From: Rubrivivax sp.
GTDB taxonomy: Bacteria; Pseudomonadota; Gammaproteobacteria; Burkholderiales; Burkholderiaceae_C
NCBI GenBank assembly: GCA_027491255.1
Contig: JAIXWM010000020.1
Span: 1-64,000, forward strand
Direction of reading: 5' to 3'
DNA length: 64,000 bases
How positions within the stretch are numbered: the first letter of the stretch is position 1; each line of letters starts with the position of its first letter. A program made the translations under genes and the position numbers. Positions 13,954-23,250 of this stretch are shown here, one piece after another. The notes under the pieces were generated by a model, which saw only the letters and a program-made list of their open reading frames with translations, was not told the origin of the DNA and ran no database searches.

Positions 13954-14022
13954 GCACGGCCCGGGGCCCGGGGCTCGGGTCGCAGTGAGCCGCTACCCGA
14001 TGCGCGCGCGCCGCGCCGGCGC

Positions 14023-16059
14023 TCAAGCGCCCTCGAAGGGCAAGGCCTTGTCCAGCCAGTCGTCGGCCTTCAGCACTGCACGCCGGCGGGCGTAGGCCTC
14101 GGCCTCGGCGCGGCGCTGCGCCAGGCGCAGGGCCCAGGCCAGGAAGCGCTCACGCCAGGGCGCAGACGAACCAGCCAGCACAGACAGGATCCGGCGCATG
14201 GCGACCGGCACGAACCGGTGCACCAGGCCGTCGTCCAGGCTGAGCATCACGGCGACGCTTCCCGGGTCACCCTGCCTGCCGCACCGCCCGGCCAATTGGC
14301 GCGACACCCGGGCGGATTCATTGGCCTCCGCGATCACGACATGCAAGCCCCCCAGGGCCAACACTTCGGGCCCGAGGCGGATGTCGGTCCCGCGGCCGGC
14401 CATGTTCGTTGCAATCGTGATGCGGCCCACCCCGCCGGCCTGGGCGACGATCCCGGCCTCCTGTTCGTGCAAGACCGCATTCAGCAAGGCGAACGGCAGA
14501 CCGCGAGCCTCCAGTTCCCGGGCCAGGACCAGACTCGCGTCGACGCTGCGCACGCCGATCAGCACCGGCTGCCCCGCCTGGTGGAGGCTGGCAACGTGGT
14601 CCGTCACCGCCTTCCATCGCGCCTGGGCAGTGGCGAACACGCGCGTGCCGGCGGTCACGGTGAGGCGGGGGCGGTGGGTCGGGATCGGCAGCACGGCCAG
14701 CCCGTAGATGCGCCAGAACTCGGCCGCCGCCTCGCGGGCCGTTCCGCTCGTGCCGGCCAGCCTCGGGAAGCGTCTGAAGAAGGTCTGGAAGCTCAGCTGC
14801 CCCAGGGACTCGTTCGGATCGGTGATCTCGACGCCCTCCTTGGCCTCGACCGCCTGGTGCAGCCCGGCCATCAGGGTCCGGCCCGGGGTCAAGCGGCCCG
14901 TGAACTCGTCCAGCAGAACGATCTTCCCCTCGTCGACGACGTACTGGTGGTTCAGCAGGATGAAATGGCGAACGGTCAGTGCCTGGCGCAGGAGCTCTTC
15001 GCGCCGCGGCTCGGCGCGCCAGGCTGTGGGCAGCGCAGGCGCCAGCTGGTCCAGGGCCAGCCGCGCCCCCGCGCGCAAGGTCACGGTACGGCGCTGCGGC
15101 AGGACTTCGTAGTCCTCGTCGGGCTTCAGGCGCGCGGCCAGAACAGCCATCGAGCGCGCGGCATCCCCCAGGTCATGGCTGTTGCGGGGCGCCGACAGGA
15201 TCAGGGGCGTCACCGCCTCGTCCACCAGGACGTTGTCGGCCTCGTCGACGATCGCGCCATGCAAGCCCCGCACGAGCAGGACCGGCGGGGGCAATGGGGC
15301 GCCGGACCCTTCCAGCCAGTTCTCGAAAGCCAGCCTGCGGGGATCGCGCCCAGCGCGCGCAGCGAGTTCGTCGCGCAGGTGGTCGGCAAGGAGTTCCTTG
15401 GCCGTGACATACACGACGTCGCTCGCATAGAGCGCAGGCCGTCTCGCCGACTCGACGGCCGCATCGATCCCGGCCACGGAGAGCCCGCACCGCGCATACA
15501 GGGGCGCCATCTCCTGCGCGTCCCGGCACGCCAGATAGTCGTTGGAGGTGATGACGTGGCACGGCCGGGAACTCCACGCCGCAAGCACTGCGGCCAGCGC
15601 GACGGTCAGGGTCTTGCCCTCGCCGGTGGCCATCTCGGCCAGCAAGCCGCGCTGCAGCGCCAGCGCCGCCATGAACTGCACCGGGTAGGGCCGCATTCCC
15701 TTGACGCGGGCCGCCACCTCGCCCACCGCGGCCAGCGCCTCCAGCAGGCGCCCGCGCGCGTGTAAAGGGTCCCGGCGCAGCAGTTCCCTGGCCTGCGTCA
15801 GGCGTGCGGAGAGCTCCTCCTCGCTCAAATCCTTCAGCGACTCGCACGCCGCAGCGCATTGCTGCGACAGCCGGGCCAGCCCGCGGCCGAGCGTCGCGCG
15901 GCGATGCCACAAGCCCCGCACATCGTGCGCGATCTGGTCCAGGCCCTCGGGCAGCCTGGCGGCTGCCGGCAAGGGCCAGGCCACGGCCCGGGCTGCCGAT
16001 ACGCTCAAATCCAGAACACCTGTCTGAGGAACCGTATGGTTCGGTGGGTCATCACCCAC
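14023..16059 (-). CDS. SecA-like ATPase of the giant-adhesin operon
   Basis: Shortened homologue of the SecA preprotein-translocase motor (up to 678 residues versus about 900). Motor parts are intact: Walker A MATGEGKT (residues 143-150), HVITSNDYLACRDAQ, the DEAD-box IVDEADNVLVDEA (272-275), the cross-linking-domain-like middle, and the second RecA-like motif ATNMAGRGTDIRLG with RQLAGRCGRQGDPG. The usual long C-terminal scaffold and zinc-binding tail are missing or much reduced. The longest start is GTG 16059, overlapping the upstream gene by 55 bp without a clear ribosome site. TTG at 16008, overlapping the upstream stop as TTGA, fits the coupling style of this operon and is an alternative. 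It is the last gene of the cluster. I infer a dedicated export role for the giant protein; this is not proven. Confidence 0.85.
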   Translation of the reverse strand: MGDDPPNHTVPQTGVLDLSVSAARAVAWPLPAAARLPEGLDQIAHDVRGLWHRRATLGRGLARLSQQCAAACESLKDLSEEELSARLTQARELLRRDPLHARGRLLEALAAVGEVAARVKGMRPYPVQFMAALALQRGLLAEMATGEGKTLTVALAAVLAAWSSRPCHVITSNDYLACRDAQEMAPLYARCGLSVAGIDAAVESARRPALYASDVVYVTAKELLADHLRDELAARAGRDPRRLAFENWLEGSGAPLPPPVLLVRGLHGAIVDEADNVLVDEAVTPLILSAPRNSHDLGDAARSMAVLAARLKPDEDYEVLPQRRTVTLRAGARLALDQLAPALPTAWRAEPRREELLRQALTVRHFILLNHQYVVDEGKIVLLDEFTGRLTPGRTLMAGLHQAVEAKEGVEITDPNESLGQLSFQTFFRRFPRLAGTSGTAREAAAEFWRIYGLAVLPIPTHRPRLTVTAGTRVFATAQARWKAVTDHVASLHQAGQPVLIGVRSVDASLVLARELEARGLPFALLNAVLHEQEAGIVAQAGGVGRITIATNMAGRGTDIRLGPEVLALGGLHVVIAEANESARVSRQLAGRCGRQGDPGSVAVMLSLDDGLVHRFVPVAMRRILSVLAGSSAPWRERFLAWALRLAQRRAEAEAYARRRAVLKADDWLDKALPFEGA

Positions 16060-17873
16060 AGCAGGCTGCGCTCACCGACATCGATCCGCGCACTCCCGCC
16101 CATGCCGGGGCGCCACCAGTTCTGGTACCCCACCTCGATGCGGCCCCGCACCAGATACACGTTCCGGGCCTCGCGTTGCGTGGACTGAGGGTCGATGCGG
16201 TCGACGACGAAGGAATACTTGAGATCGGGCCGCCCCACGAGCGCGAACTCGCCCCTCGAACCCAGCCGGACCTCGTGCACGTCCGCCTGGTCGACCTCGA
16301 TCTCGAGGTAGGTGTCGCCGGTGCGGGCGAGCTTGACCAGCAGGTCGCCCTTGCGCACCGGAGCGCCCAGGTTCTTCTTCAGATCACCCTCGACGACGAC
16401 GCTGGGAAACGGCGCGCGGACCTGCGCGCTGGCGAGCTGGTGGCGTATCAGGTCGAGCTTGGACGCCGCCTGCTGCTGGCGGGCACGCGCGATCTGCATC
16501 TCCGCCAGTTGCCGGGCGCCCTGCCCCCGCTCGGCCTCGTTGCGGTACTTCAGCTCGTCGGCCACCGCCATCGATTCCTCGAGGATCAGCTCTCGGGTGT
16601 CCAGTTCCAGCAAGACACGCGCAGACTCCACCTGGTCGCCGACGCGCACGTTCACCTTGCGCAGGTAGCCGTCGAAAGGCGCAGGCACGAACAGGACGTC
16701 CTCGCTGCGCAAGGCCAGCGACGCATCGATGCGGTAAGACCAGGGCAGCAGCGCCGAACCCACCAGCACGGTCACGGCACCAAAGCCCGCAAGCTTCCAG
16801 CCGGTGTTGCTGGGACCGAGGAGCTGGTTCGCCCACCTTCCTGCCGCAAACCACCACCGCGCCCCGAACCAGCGGTCGGTGTGGCGCAAGTCCTGCAATC
16901 GCCGCGCGCAAGCCTCGCCGATGAGACGCAGTTCCCAGGCCGTCTGCTCGTCGAACCCGGCCTCGCGGCGCTGCAGGCTGAGCACGGCCACGATCTCGCC
17001 GTCCAGTTGCAGCGGCATGGACATCATCGACCCGACGCCTTGCTGCCGGGCATAGGTCTGGTGCGCGTGCAGGCGCACGGCGGCATCCGGCGGCTGCGGC
17101 CAGAAGACCTCCGCGCCGTGGCTGGCGGCCTCCTCCATGGCGCTTTCCAGCTCGGTGCTGGCAGAAGACCTGGGGTCGAACTTCTCGACATGGCTGACGG
17201 CCGTCAGGCGGACATAGCCGGACTGCGACCATCCGAGCGCGACCTGTTCGCAAGCGAAGCGGACGGCCAGCTCGTTGCACAGCGAAAACGCCGCGCGCAG
17301 AAAGCGCGTCTCGGCCCCCAGGCGCATCGCCAGCTGCAGTACTTCGTACAGCCGCCGCGCCTTGTCCTGCGGGGGCGCGAGCGCCTGCCGCGCGGACGAG
17401 AGCGCCCCCCCGACGCGTTGCGCCGGCAGGGCTGCCAGCAGGCGGGCCAGCATGAGCGCGACGGTGGCGGGCAGCGGGGTGTCCAGGGCGACCAGCGCCG
17501 TCGGCGGCTGCGTGGCGGATCCCTCCGGATCGACGCGCACGGCCACGGCGCCGCCTGCGGCCGCCGCCTCCTTGGCGAGGTAGGTTCCCGCCACGGGTCG
17601 GGCCTGATCGGCAGCCCGGGCCAGCAGCTCGTAGTCACCCGCCTGCCCGGCGGCGTCCTCGGGCCATTGACCGAGCGCCTGCCACGCGCCCGTATCGGTC
17701 TGCTCGACCAGCAGCACGCGGCGCGCCCGCAGCGCCAGACCGAACGCCTCCAGCACCTGCGACCAGAACGTGTCCGCCGGCACTCCATCATCCGCGCCCT
17801 GCTCGCGACCTGCAGCTGCCCCGCCCTCCCCGACAACGGTCGACTGGTGCGAACCCGAGGCCGAACTTCTCAC
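16005..17873 (-). CDS. GAF-domain / HlyD-type membrane fusion protein
   Basis: A 622-residue fusion. Residues 1-175 are a poorly recognised cytoplasmic part. A GAF-like domain follows at about 180-330 (e.g. GVGSMMSMPLQLDGEIVAVL). One membrane helix lies at about 358-378 (WKLAGFGAVTVLVGSALLPW). The periplasmic HlyD adaptor part comes next, with lipoyl/barrel-sandwich halves around VPAPFDGYLRKVNVRVGDQV and VRAPFPSVVVEGDL, and a short helical hairpin between. Adaptors of this type link an inner-membrane transporter to TolC. The GAF part suggests sensing of a small ligand or an ATPase-docking role; neither is shown. The start is GTG 17873, overlapping the tolC-like stop (GTGA). Confidence 0.85.
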   Translation of the reverse strand: MRSSASGSHQSTVVGEGGAAAGREQGADDGVPADTFWSQVLEAFGLALRARRVLLVEQTDTGAWQALGQWPEDAAGQAGDYELLARAADQARPVAGTYLAKEAAAAGGAVAVRVDPEGSATQPPTALVALDTPLPATVALMLARLLAALPAQRVGGALSSARQALAPPQDKARRLYEVLQLAMRLGAETRFLRAAFSLCNELAVRFACEQVALGWSQSGYVRLTAVSHVEKFDPRSSASTELESAMEEAASHGAEVFWPQPPDAAVRLHAHQTYARQQGVGSMMSMPLQLDGEIVAVLSLQRREAGFDEQTAWELRLIGEACARRLQDLRHTDRWFGARWWFAAGRWANQLLGPSNTGWKLAGFGAVTVLVGSALLPWSYRIDASLALRSEDVLFVPAPFDGYLRKVNVRVGDQVESARVLLELDTRELILEESMAVADELKYRNEAERGQGARQLAEMQIARARQQQAASKLDLIRHQLASAQVRAPFPSVVVEGDLKKNLGAPVRKGDLLVKLARTGDTYLEIEVDQADVHEVRLGSRGEFALVGRPDLKYSFVVDRIDPQSTQREARNVYLVRGRIEVGYQNWWRPGMGGSARIDVGERSLLWVMTHRTIRFLRQVFWI

Positions 17874-19438
17874 CGAAACCGGTCCAGCAACAGGCCCTGC
17901 GTGGCCTCGATCAGGGCTTCGGCCTTGGACCAGGCGACCTGCTGCTCGACCACCGCCATCCTCGCGTTGATGGCGCGCTCCTCACGGAAGAGCAGTTCAC
18001 GCACGTCGCTGCGGCCCGATTCCAGACGCTGCCTCTCGAGTTGGACATGGCGGTCCTCGCGGCGGGCGATCTCGGACCACAGATCCCAGCGCTGGGCCGC
18101 CCCCGACATCAGGGTCACACCGGTCGCCACATCGCTGGCAATCTCGCGGCGCAGGGCTTCGATCTGGCGCTGCGCCTCGGACAGGCGCAGCTTGGCGGCC
18201 TGCACGTCGGCCCGCCCCTGGATGTTGCCGCCCAGGGGCATGGCCACCTGGAGGCCGACAGACCAGGAAGGAAAGTCCTTGAGGAAGGACACGCTGCCGG
18301 CCTGCGAGCTCCCGGGCCCGCCGTTGAAGCCATAACTCGCCACCACGTCGACCTTGGGCTTGACCTGGTTCGCCGCGTACTCGGCCTGCAGGCGTTCACG
18401 CTCGAGCGCGGCTTGCCGCTGCCGCAGGTCGGCACGCAACTCGAAGGCTCGGGCGACCGCCTGCTCCATCGTGGGCGGGGGACGGGAGGCCTCGGGCAAG
18501 GCGTCCGTGGCACGCCATCCCGGAACCTGGCTGTTCAGCTCGCTGCCCATGAGGCGCGCGACGCGGCCGATCGCCTCCGACTGCGCCACCTGGGCTTCGC
18601 TGACCGCGGCGCGGTATCGGATCAGGTCGTTCTCCACGTCCCAGACCTGGGACTCAGGGATGCGGCCTTGACGCCTCAGTGCCTGCGCCTGGGCCAGCAG
18701 GCGCTCGCCCATGGCCACCTTCTCCAGGGCATGGGCCGTGCGGTGCTGCGCCAACACCAGGTCCCAGTAGGCCAGCGCCGACTCGGCGACCGCGCTGCCC
18801 TCGGCGTCGCGCGCGCCGGCCTGGCTGGCCGCGACATCGGCCTCGGCGACGCGGACCCGGGCCGCAACCGTCTCCAGCCCGCCGTCGCGCGCCAAGGGAT
18901 GGGTCAGGGACACACCGACATAGCTGCGGTACTCGTGCTCGTTGGAAAGGTTGGTCAGGAAGCGCGACAGCGTCGTCTTGCCTTCCACCTTTGTCCCGGT
19001 CGGCAAGAGGCGGCTGACGGTGGCGGAAAGATCGACGGCATCGCGCTCGTAGATTCCGGCGCCACTGCGCACCAGTTTCTCTTCCCGGGTGTTGGCCTGA
19101 CGCGTTCCGCCCACGCTGCTGGACACGGCGCCCTGGGTCTCGAACGCGCCGCGCGCGCGATCGACGGCCGTGGCCGCCAGGTCTGCCTCCGAGCGCCTGG
19201 CAACGACATTCTTGTTGTTTTGACGCACGCGTTGCACGAAGGACGCCAAGGACAGGGCCTCGTCCGAGGCGCGCACCGCCGACCCGGCCGGCGTCTGGGC
19301 CGTGCCGGCCAGCGGCCAGGCCAGCAAGACGCTGCCGGCGAGCACGGCCAGCGCCGCCCAGCCGGGCACGGGCAGGCGACCTGGGGCGTCAGACACCGCG
19401 GACCGCTTGGGGCGCGAACGGGATGACGAGCAAGACAT
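17870..19438 (-). CDS. TolC-family outer-membrane channel protein
   Basis: A 522-residue outer-membrane efflux protein. An N-terminal signal sequence with a basic start and a hydrophobic stretch ends near residue 48 (AGTAQT). Two related halves follow, rich in Ala, Arg, Gln and Glu, as expected for long alpha-barrel helices, with strand segments such as GKTTLSRFLTN and VDVVASYGFNGG. It is the likely outer-membrane exit for the giant protein. A good ribosome site (AGGAG) lies 7 bases before ATG 19438. The 92-bp gap to the sapC-like stop is the largest inside the cluster, and the downstream gene overlaps by four bases. Confidence 0.92.
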   Translation of the reverse strand: MSCSSSRSRPKRSAVSDAPGRLPVPGWAALAVLAGSVLLAWPLAGTAQTPAGSAVRASDEALSLASFVQRVRQNNKNVVARRSEADLAATAVDRARGAFETQGAVSSSVGGTRQANTREEKLVRSGAGIYERDAVDLSATVSRLLPTGTKVEGKTTLSRFLTNLSNEHEYRSYVGVSLTHPLARDGGLETVAARVRVAEADVAASQAGARDAEGSAVAESALAYWDLVLAQHRTAHALEKVAMGERLLAQAQALRRQGRIPESQVWDVENDLIRYRAAVSEAQVAQSEAIGRVARLMGSELNSQVPGWRATDALPEASRPPPTMEQAVARAFELRADLRQRQAALERERLQAEYAANQVKPKVDVVASYGFNGGPGSSQAGSVSFLKDFPSWSVGLQVAMPLGGNIQGRADVQAAKLRLSEAQRQIEALRREIASDVATGVTLMSGAAQRWDLWSEIARREDRHVQLERQRLESGRSDVRELLFREERAINARMAVVEQQVAWSKAEALIEATQGLLLDRFR

Positions 19439-19530
19439 GAGCTTCTCCTGGGGAATTCAGCAGCCATCGGCCAAGGGGCCGGGCACTGCACGCAGGCAGG
19501 CCGCAGGACCCCGGGTCCGGGCAAGACGTT

Positions 19531-20217
19531 TCAAGAAAGCCTCTCGATCTGGTGAAGCGAGGCGACATGCGCGTAGGTCGAGGCCAGCCACCCACGGTGC
19601 CGCAGCGCCAGCAGTCCCTGGTCGGACAGCGCGTCCAGACGGGTCTCGTTGACGACGTAGCAGCCCTCCAGGTCGACGGTACGGTCGCCCCGTTTGGCGC
19701 GCACCGAGAACGGCGTCAAAAGGTTGGCCTGCTTCAGCGCATCGACATAGGCATCGGTGAGGACCTGCATCTGCCGCAGGCGTGCAAAGTAAGAGCGCGC
19801 CTCCTCCAAGGCGGGCGAGGGTTGGCCCGAGCCGCTGAACAGCGGCTCGCCCGCGGACTCGCCGACGCAGTCGCTGTCGACATCGATGCACAGGGCATGA
19901 CGGTCGCCACGCCCTGTGCGCACGAGCGAGAACGGATAGCCGCGTACCACCGCAGGCACATACGACGCCTGCCAGCGGCCGGACGCGTCGACGAAGACGT
20001 TCGCGCCCTGTTCCAGGCCGAACAGTGCCACGGGCATGAAGCTGTCCGCCCCCGGCTCCTCGACGAAGACGATCGGGTACACCGCGCTGGCCCTGACCAT
20101 CTCGGGCTGCATCAGGGCCGCCATGTGCAGCCCGCGGGCGAATGCGAAGTCCTGTGCCGGCAGGACCCTCAGGCGGGCATGCTGGACGGAGCTCAAGGCT
20201 GCGACGCGGCGGAACAT
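19531..20217 (-). CDS. SapC-family protein
   Basis: A 228-residue protein with the SapC pattern. MFRRVAALSSVQHARLRVLP starts the chain. The central region contains HMAALMQPEMVRASAVYPIVF and FGLEQGANVFVD, then PYxL-like YPFSLVRTG. The C-terminal part is helical with a predicted short recognition region (DLEGCYVVNETRLDAL). SapC was named from the Campylobacter fetus S-layer export operon sapCDEF, where its role is not understood. The start at 20217 is preferred over 20280 because the upstream residues are low in similarity and overlap the neighbouring gene. It lies 22 bp after the M50/HlyD gene. Its presence beside TolC and HlyD proteins supports a surface-protein export role. Confidence 0.85.
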   Translation of the reverse strand: MFRRVAALSSVQHARLRVLPAQDFAFARGLHMAALMQPEMVRASAVYPIVFVEEPGADSFMPVALFGLEQGANVFVDASGRWQASYVPAVVRGYPFSLVRTGRGDRHALCIDVDSDCVGESAGEPLFSGSGQPSPALEEARSYFARLRQMQVLTDAYVDALKQANLLTPFSVRAKRGDRTVDLEGCYVVNETRLDALSDQGLLALRHRGWLASTYAHVASLHQIERLS

Positions 20218-20239
20218 GGTGCTCGGCAGACGCGGAAGA

Positions 20240-22405
20240 TCAGACCCGGAAGCGGCGCTGGAAGAACTGCCGCACGGCACGCTCCCACTGCACCATCAAC
20301 GGTGCAGCCTTCAAGGTCAGGCGCAGCGTGCCCAGGCGACCGTGGCGCAGTTCCGAGGCGGCGACATCCACGGGCAGCGAAGCAAGGATCTGGAAGAAGG
20401 GCTCCGCGGCCGTCAAGCCCTGTCCGTCACCCGGCGCCACCGCGATGTCACCGCCACCGGCCATGCCCAAGGCTCTCGAGGGCAGGGTCCCGGTCTCGAA
20501 GGGAACGAGCACGGCGCCCTGGGCCACGAGGTTCACGTCCTCCTGGCCGCGAAGGCGTATCTCGACGCCGCGGACCTCGTTGTCGAACAGGTGGGTGGCG
20601 ACCTGGGGCAGCACGGCCACGAAGCGCCACGACTGCGGGTCGACCACGGCGCCCAGCCCCGCGCCACGGGCAACCCAGCGCCCGAGACCGGAGTCGAAGA
20701 TCTCGGGGCTCCACAGGCCGTCGATCGGGGCCCGCAGCACCAGCCCCTGGCGCTGGCGTTCGAGCTCCGAGATGACGGCCTCCACCGCCTCGCGCTGTCG
20801 TTGCAAGGCGGCCAGGTCGGACCGCGCCACCGAGGTGGCGCGCACCTCCTGCGACAGCAACTGCTCGCGCTGCAGGCGCGCGCTCGCGAGTTCGAACTCG
20901 ATCTCCGGGTTCTCCAGGCGCATCAACTCCTGGCCGGCCGTCACGCGCGCCCCGGGCGTGACCTTGACGGACACCACACGCCCGGCGGTGTCGCTGCTGA
21001 CCCGGCGGTAGTTCACCGCCTCCAGCACACCGGAAGCCCGCACCCGGTCGGGCACTGGCACCCCGGCCAGGAGGACAAGAGATCCCAGACAAATCGCCAC
21101 CGTGGTCGCAATGCAGCGCGCACGCACGTGCATCAACCGGGGGCTGGTCGCCAAGTACTTCAGGAACTTGAACAGGGGCACCACCGTGATCGTGAAGCCC
21201 AGGATCCAAGCCATGGCAACACCCAGGTCCAGGTACTGCTCCGCGACGAAGAAGACGATCGTCGACATCAGGAAGAGCCAGTAGGCCAGGCTCACGACGC
21301 CGTACAGCGGCAGCAGCCAGGCCTCGACCGCGGAGCGCGCCGCAGGACGGGCGTTCGGCAGCCTGAAGATCAGGCGCTCACCCAGGTAGCGCAGCTGATC
21401 CCTGGAGCGCTGGAACAGGTTGGGAACGTCGATCAGGTCGACGAGCATGTGGTAGCCGTCGAACCTCAGCAAGGGGTTGAGGTTGAAGAACAGCGAAGAC
21501 ACGCTCGCAACGAAGATGACGTTGTAGGCGATCGAATTGACCACACCGGGCGCCGTGTGCGCCCACAGCAGCGCCGCCACGGCAGCAACGGCCAGCTCGG
21601 CCAGCACACCCGAAGCGCCGACAAGAAGGCGTGGCCATCGGTGACGAAAGCCCCAGCTTGCTGTCGCATCCACGTAGGGCATGGGGGCGAAGATGAGCAG
21701 CATCACACCCATCTTGTGGACTTCACCCCCGTACAGGCGGCATGCGGCGGCATGCCCCAGCTCGTGCACCACCTTGGCGATGATGAAACCGATGTAGAGC
21801 AGCCCGAGGTTGGACGGCGCCAGGATGCCCGCCCCCTGGCTGAACAGCGAGTCCACGTTGTCGACGAGCGCCTTGCCCGCCAGCGCCAGCAGCAGCAGGT
21901 AGGCCAGCGCGCCCGCCGGGCTGAAGACCGCGCGGATCAGCGGCATCGCCGTCTGCAGCATGCGGTCGGGGTCGAACAGCGGAATGCGGATCGACATGAA
22001 CCCCATCATCAGCGCCCGCTGCTCGCGCTTGCGGCGCTGGGTGTAGCGGTCGAACAGGCTCGCGCCTGCGCTGGACCGATCGAAGCTCAGGAGGTTGGAC
22101 AGGTTCAACTGCCCGAGCAACTGCACGACCTCTTCCTGGGACAGCGCGTGGTCAGGGTCGGAGGCGACGGCTTCCAACCAGGCCTCGTCCACGGTCCGTC
22201 GGGTCGACAGGCGACTGACGAAGCTCCAGGCCTGGGCGTTGATGCGGAACCAGTCGCTCGACAAGGTGTCGCGCAACACGATCCATTCACGCCCCCGGTA
22301 CATCTGACGGTGGGCCCGCACGGTGGACCGCAATTCGGCCCGCACCTGCGCCACGCGGTGCCAAGAGTCGCTGAAGGTGCGACCGGCTGCGTCTTCGACG
22401 CTCAC
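20240..22405 (-). CDS. PqqD-like / M50 metalloprotease / HlyD adaptor fusion
   Basis: A 721-residue membrane protein. Residues 38-110 resemble a PqqD-type peptide-binding domain (WIVLRDTLSSDWFRINAQAW). A multi-spanning M50 (site-2 protease-like) domain follows, with zinc motif HELGH at 214-218 and the second motif NLNPLLRFDGY at 308-318, in several hydrophobic helices. The last part (about 440-721) is an HlyD-like periplasmic adaptor with GVLEAVNYRRVSSDTAGRVV and LVLRAPIDGLWSPE flanking a coiled coil. A zinc protease fused to an adaptor could process or hand over the substrate. The start is GTG 22405, overlapping the giant-gene stop by GTGA, so it is translationally coupled to it. Confidence 0.85.
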   Translation of the reverse strand: MSVEDAAGRTFSDSWHRVAQVRAELRSTVRAHRQMYRGREWIVLRDTLSSDWFRINAQAWSFVSRLSTRRTVDEAWLEAVASDPDHALSQEEVVQLLGQLNLSNLLSFDRSSAGASLFDRYTQRRKREQRALMMGFMSIRIPLFDPDRMLQTAMPLIRAVFSPAGALAYLLLLALAGKALVDNVDSLFSQGAGILAPSNLGLLYIGFIIAKVVHELGHAAACRLYGGEVHKMGVMLLIFAPMPYVDATASWGFRHRWPRLLVGASGVLAELAVAAVAALLWAHTAPGVVNSIAYNVIFVASVSSLFFNLNPLLRFDGYHMLVDLIDVPNLFQRSRDQLRYLGERLIFRLPNARPAARSAVEAWLLPLYGVVSLAYWLFLMSTIVFFVAEQYLDLGVAMAWILGFTITVVPLFKFLKYLATSPRLMHVRARCIATTVAICLGSLVLLAGVPVPDRVRASGVLEAVNYRRVSSDTAGRVVSVKVTPGARVTAGQELMRLENPEIEFELASARLQREQLLSQEVRATSVARSDLAALQRQREAVEAVISELERQRQGLVLRAPIDGLWSPEIFDSGLGRWVARGAGLGAVVDPQSWRFVAVLPQVATHLFDNEVRGVEIRLRGQEDVNLVAQGAVLVPFETGTLPSRALGMAGGGDIAVAPGDGQGLTAAEPFFQILASLPVDVAASELRHGRLGTLRLTLKAAPLMVQWERAVRQFFQRRFRV

Positions 22406-23250
22406 GCGCGCGCTCCGTCGTCACCCCGCGACGCTGCGGGCGGTGTGCTCCCGGACTCCGCGCGGGGGCGGTCTGCCGCCGCGCCAGGTGCGCTCGCGCT
22501 GTCGGCGTCGGAGGCCGCCGCGAGCTGCGCTGTCTGGGCTTCGGCCGCCGTGTCTTGTTCATGCGAGCGCTCGAACCAGCGCGAGATGCGTTCCGTCCAC
22601 CCTGCATAGGCGGCGAACCAACGAGCCCTCAAGCCTGTGCTGGACAGCGCGCTTGCGGACCCGGACGCCGTATCGCCCGCGCCCTCGGCCTCGGCGGACA
22701 CGCCCCCATCGCCGCCGCCGTCTTGCTTGCTCGAGGTCCCAGACCCTTCGTTGCGGGCCGGTTCCTGAGCTTCGTTGGCCGGGCTGTTCTGCGGCGCCGG
22801 CGCCGAGGACGGCGGCGTCCCGGCCTCGCTGGCGGGCGCATCGGGTGTCGAGCCGGGAACGACCGCCGGCGCCGGCGGTGCAGTCGGTGCAGGCGTTGCC
22901 GCCGGCACGGCCGCAGGGGCCTGCGGCGGCGGCGCCGCCTCGCTGCGCTGGTCGCTTGCGGGGCGCGCGGTCGCGCTGGCCTGCGCGCTCGACACCGGCC
23001 TGGACTCCGACACCGGCTGCAGCGAGGAAGACACCGCTGTCGGCGCCGGCGCCACGGCCGGCGCCGAGGCCATCGGAGCCGCCTGCGGACTTTCCGAACG
23101 CGGCGTCATCACCGCGATGAGAGGTGCGCTTCCAGAACTGGCGATCAGGCCGCGCGACACCGCCTCCAGTCCGGCCTGCAGCACGACAGACGTGTCCTGC
23201 AGGACCGTGCCGGACGCCGCCAACGAAGGCGACGCAGACGAACCACCGGA
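22402..23250 (-). other. Pro/Ala-rich C-terminal tail of the giant protein
   Basis: About 280 residues of low complexity, rich in Ala, Pro, Ser, Glu and Gln. Near the end is a single Trp/Arg-rich amphipathic stretch (LRARWFAAYAGWTERISRWF) followed by an acidic/Ala/Ser segment. It may span the cell envelope or be the export signal. It does not look like a standard folded domain. Confidence 0.7.

Noticed and set aside
13954..14022. Bidirectional terminator between dapC and the SecA-like gene
   Set aside because: The 69-bp gap is GC-rich with possible short stems but has no T-run on either strand; not strong enough to annotate.
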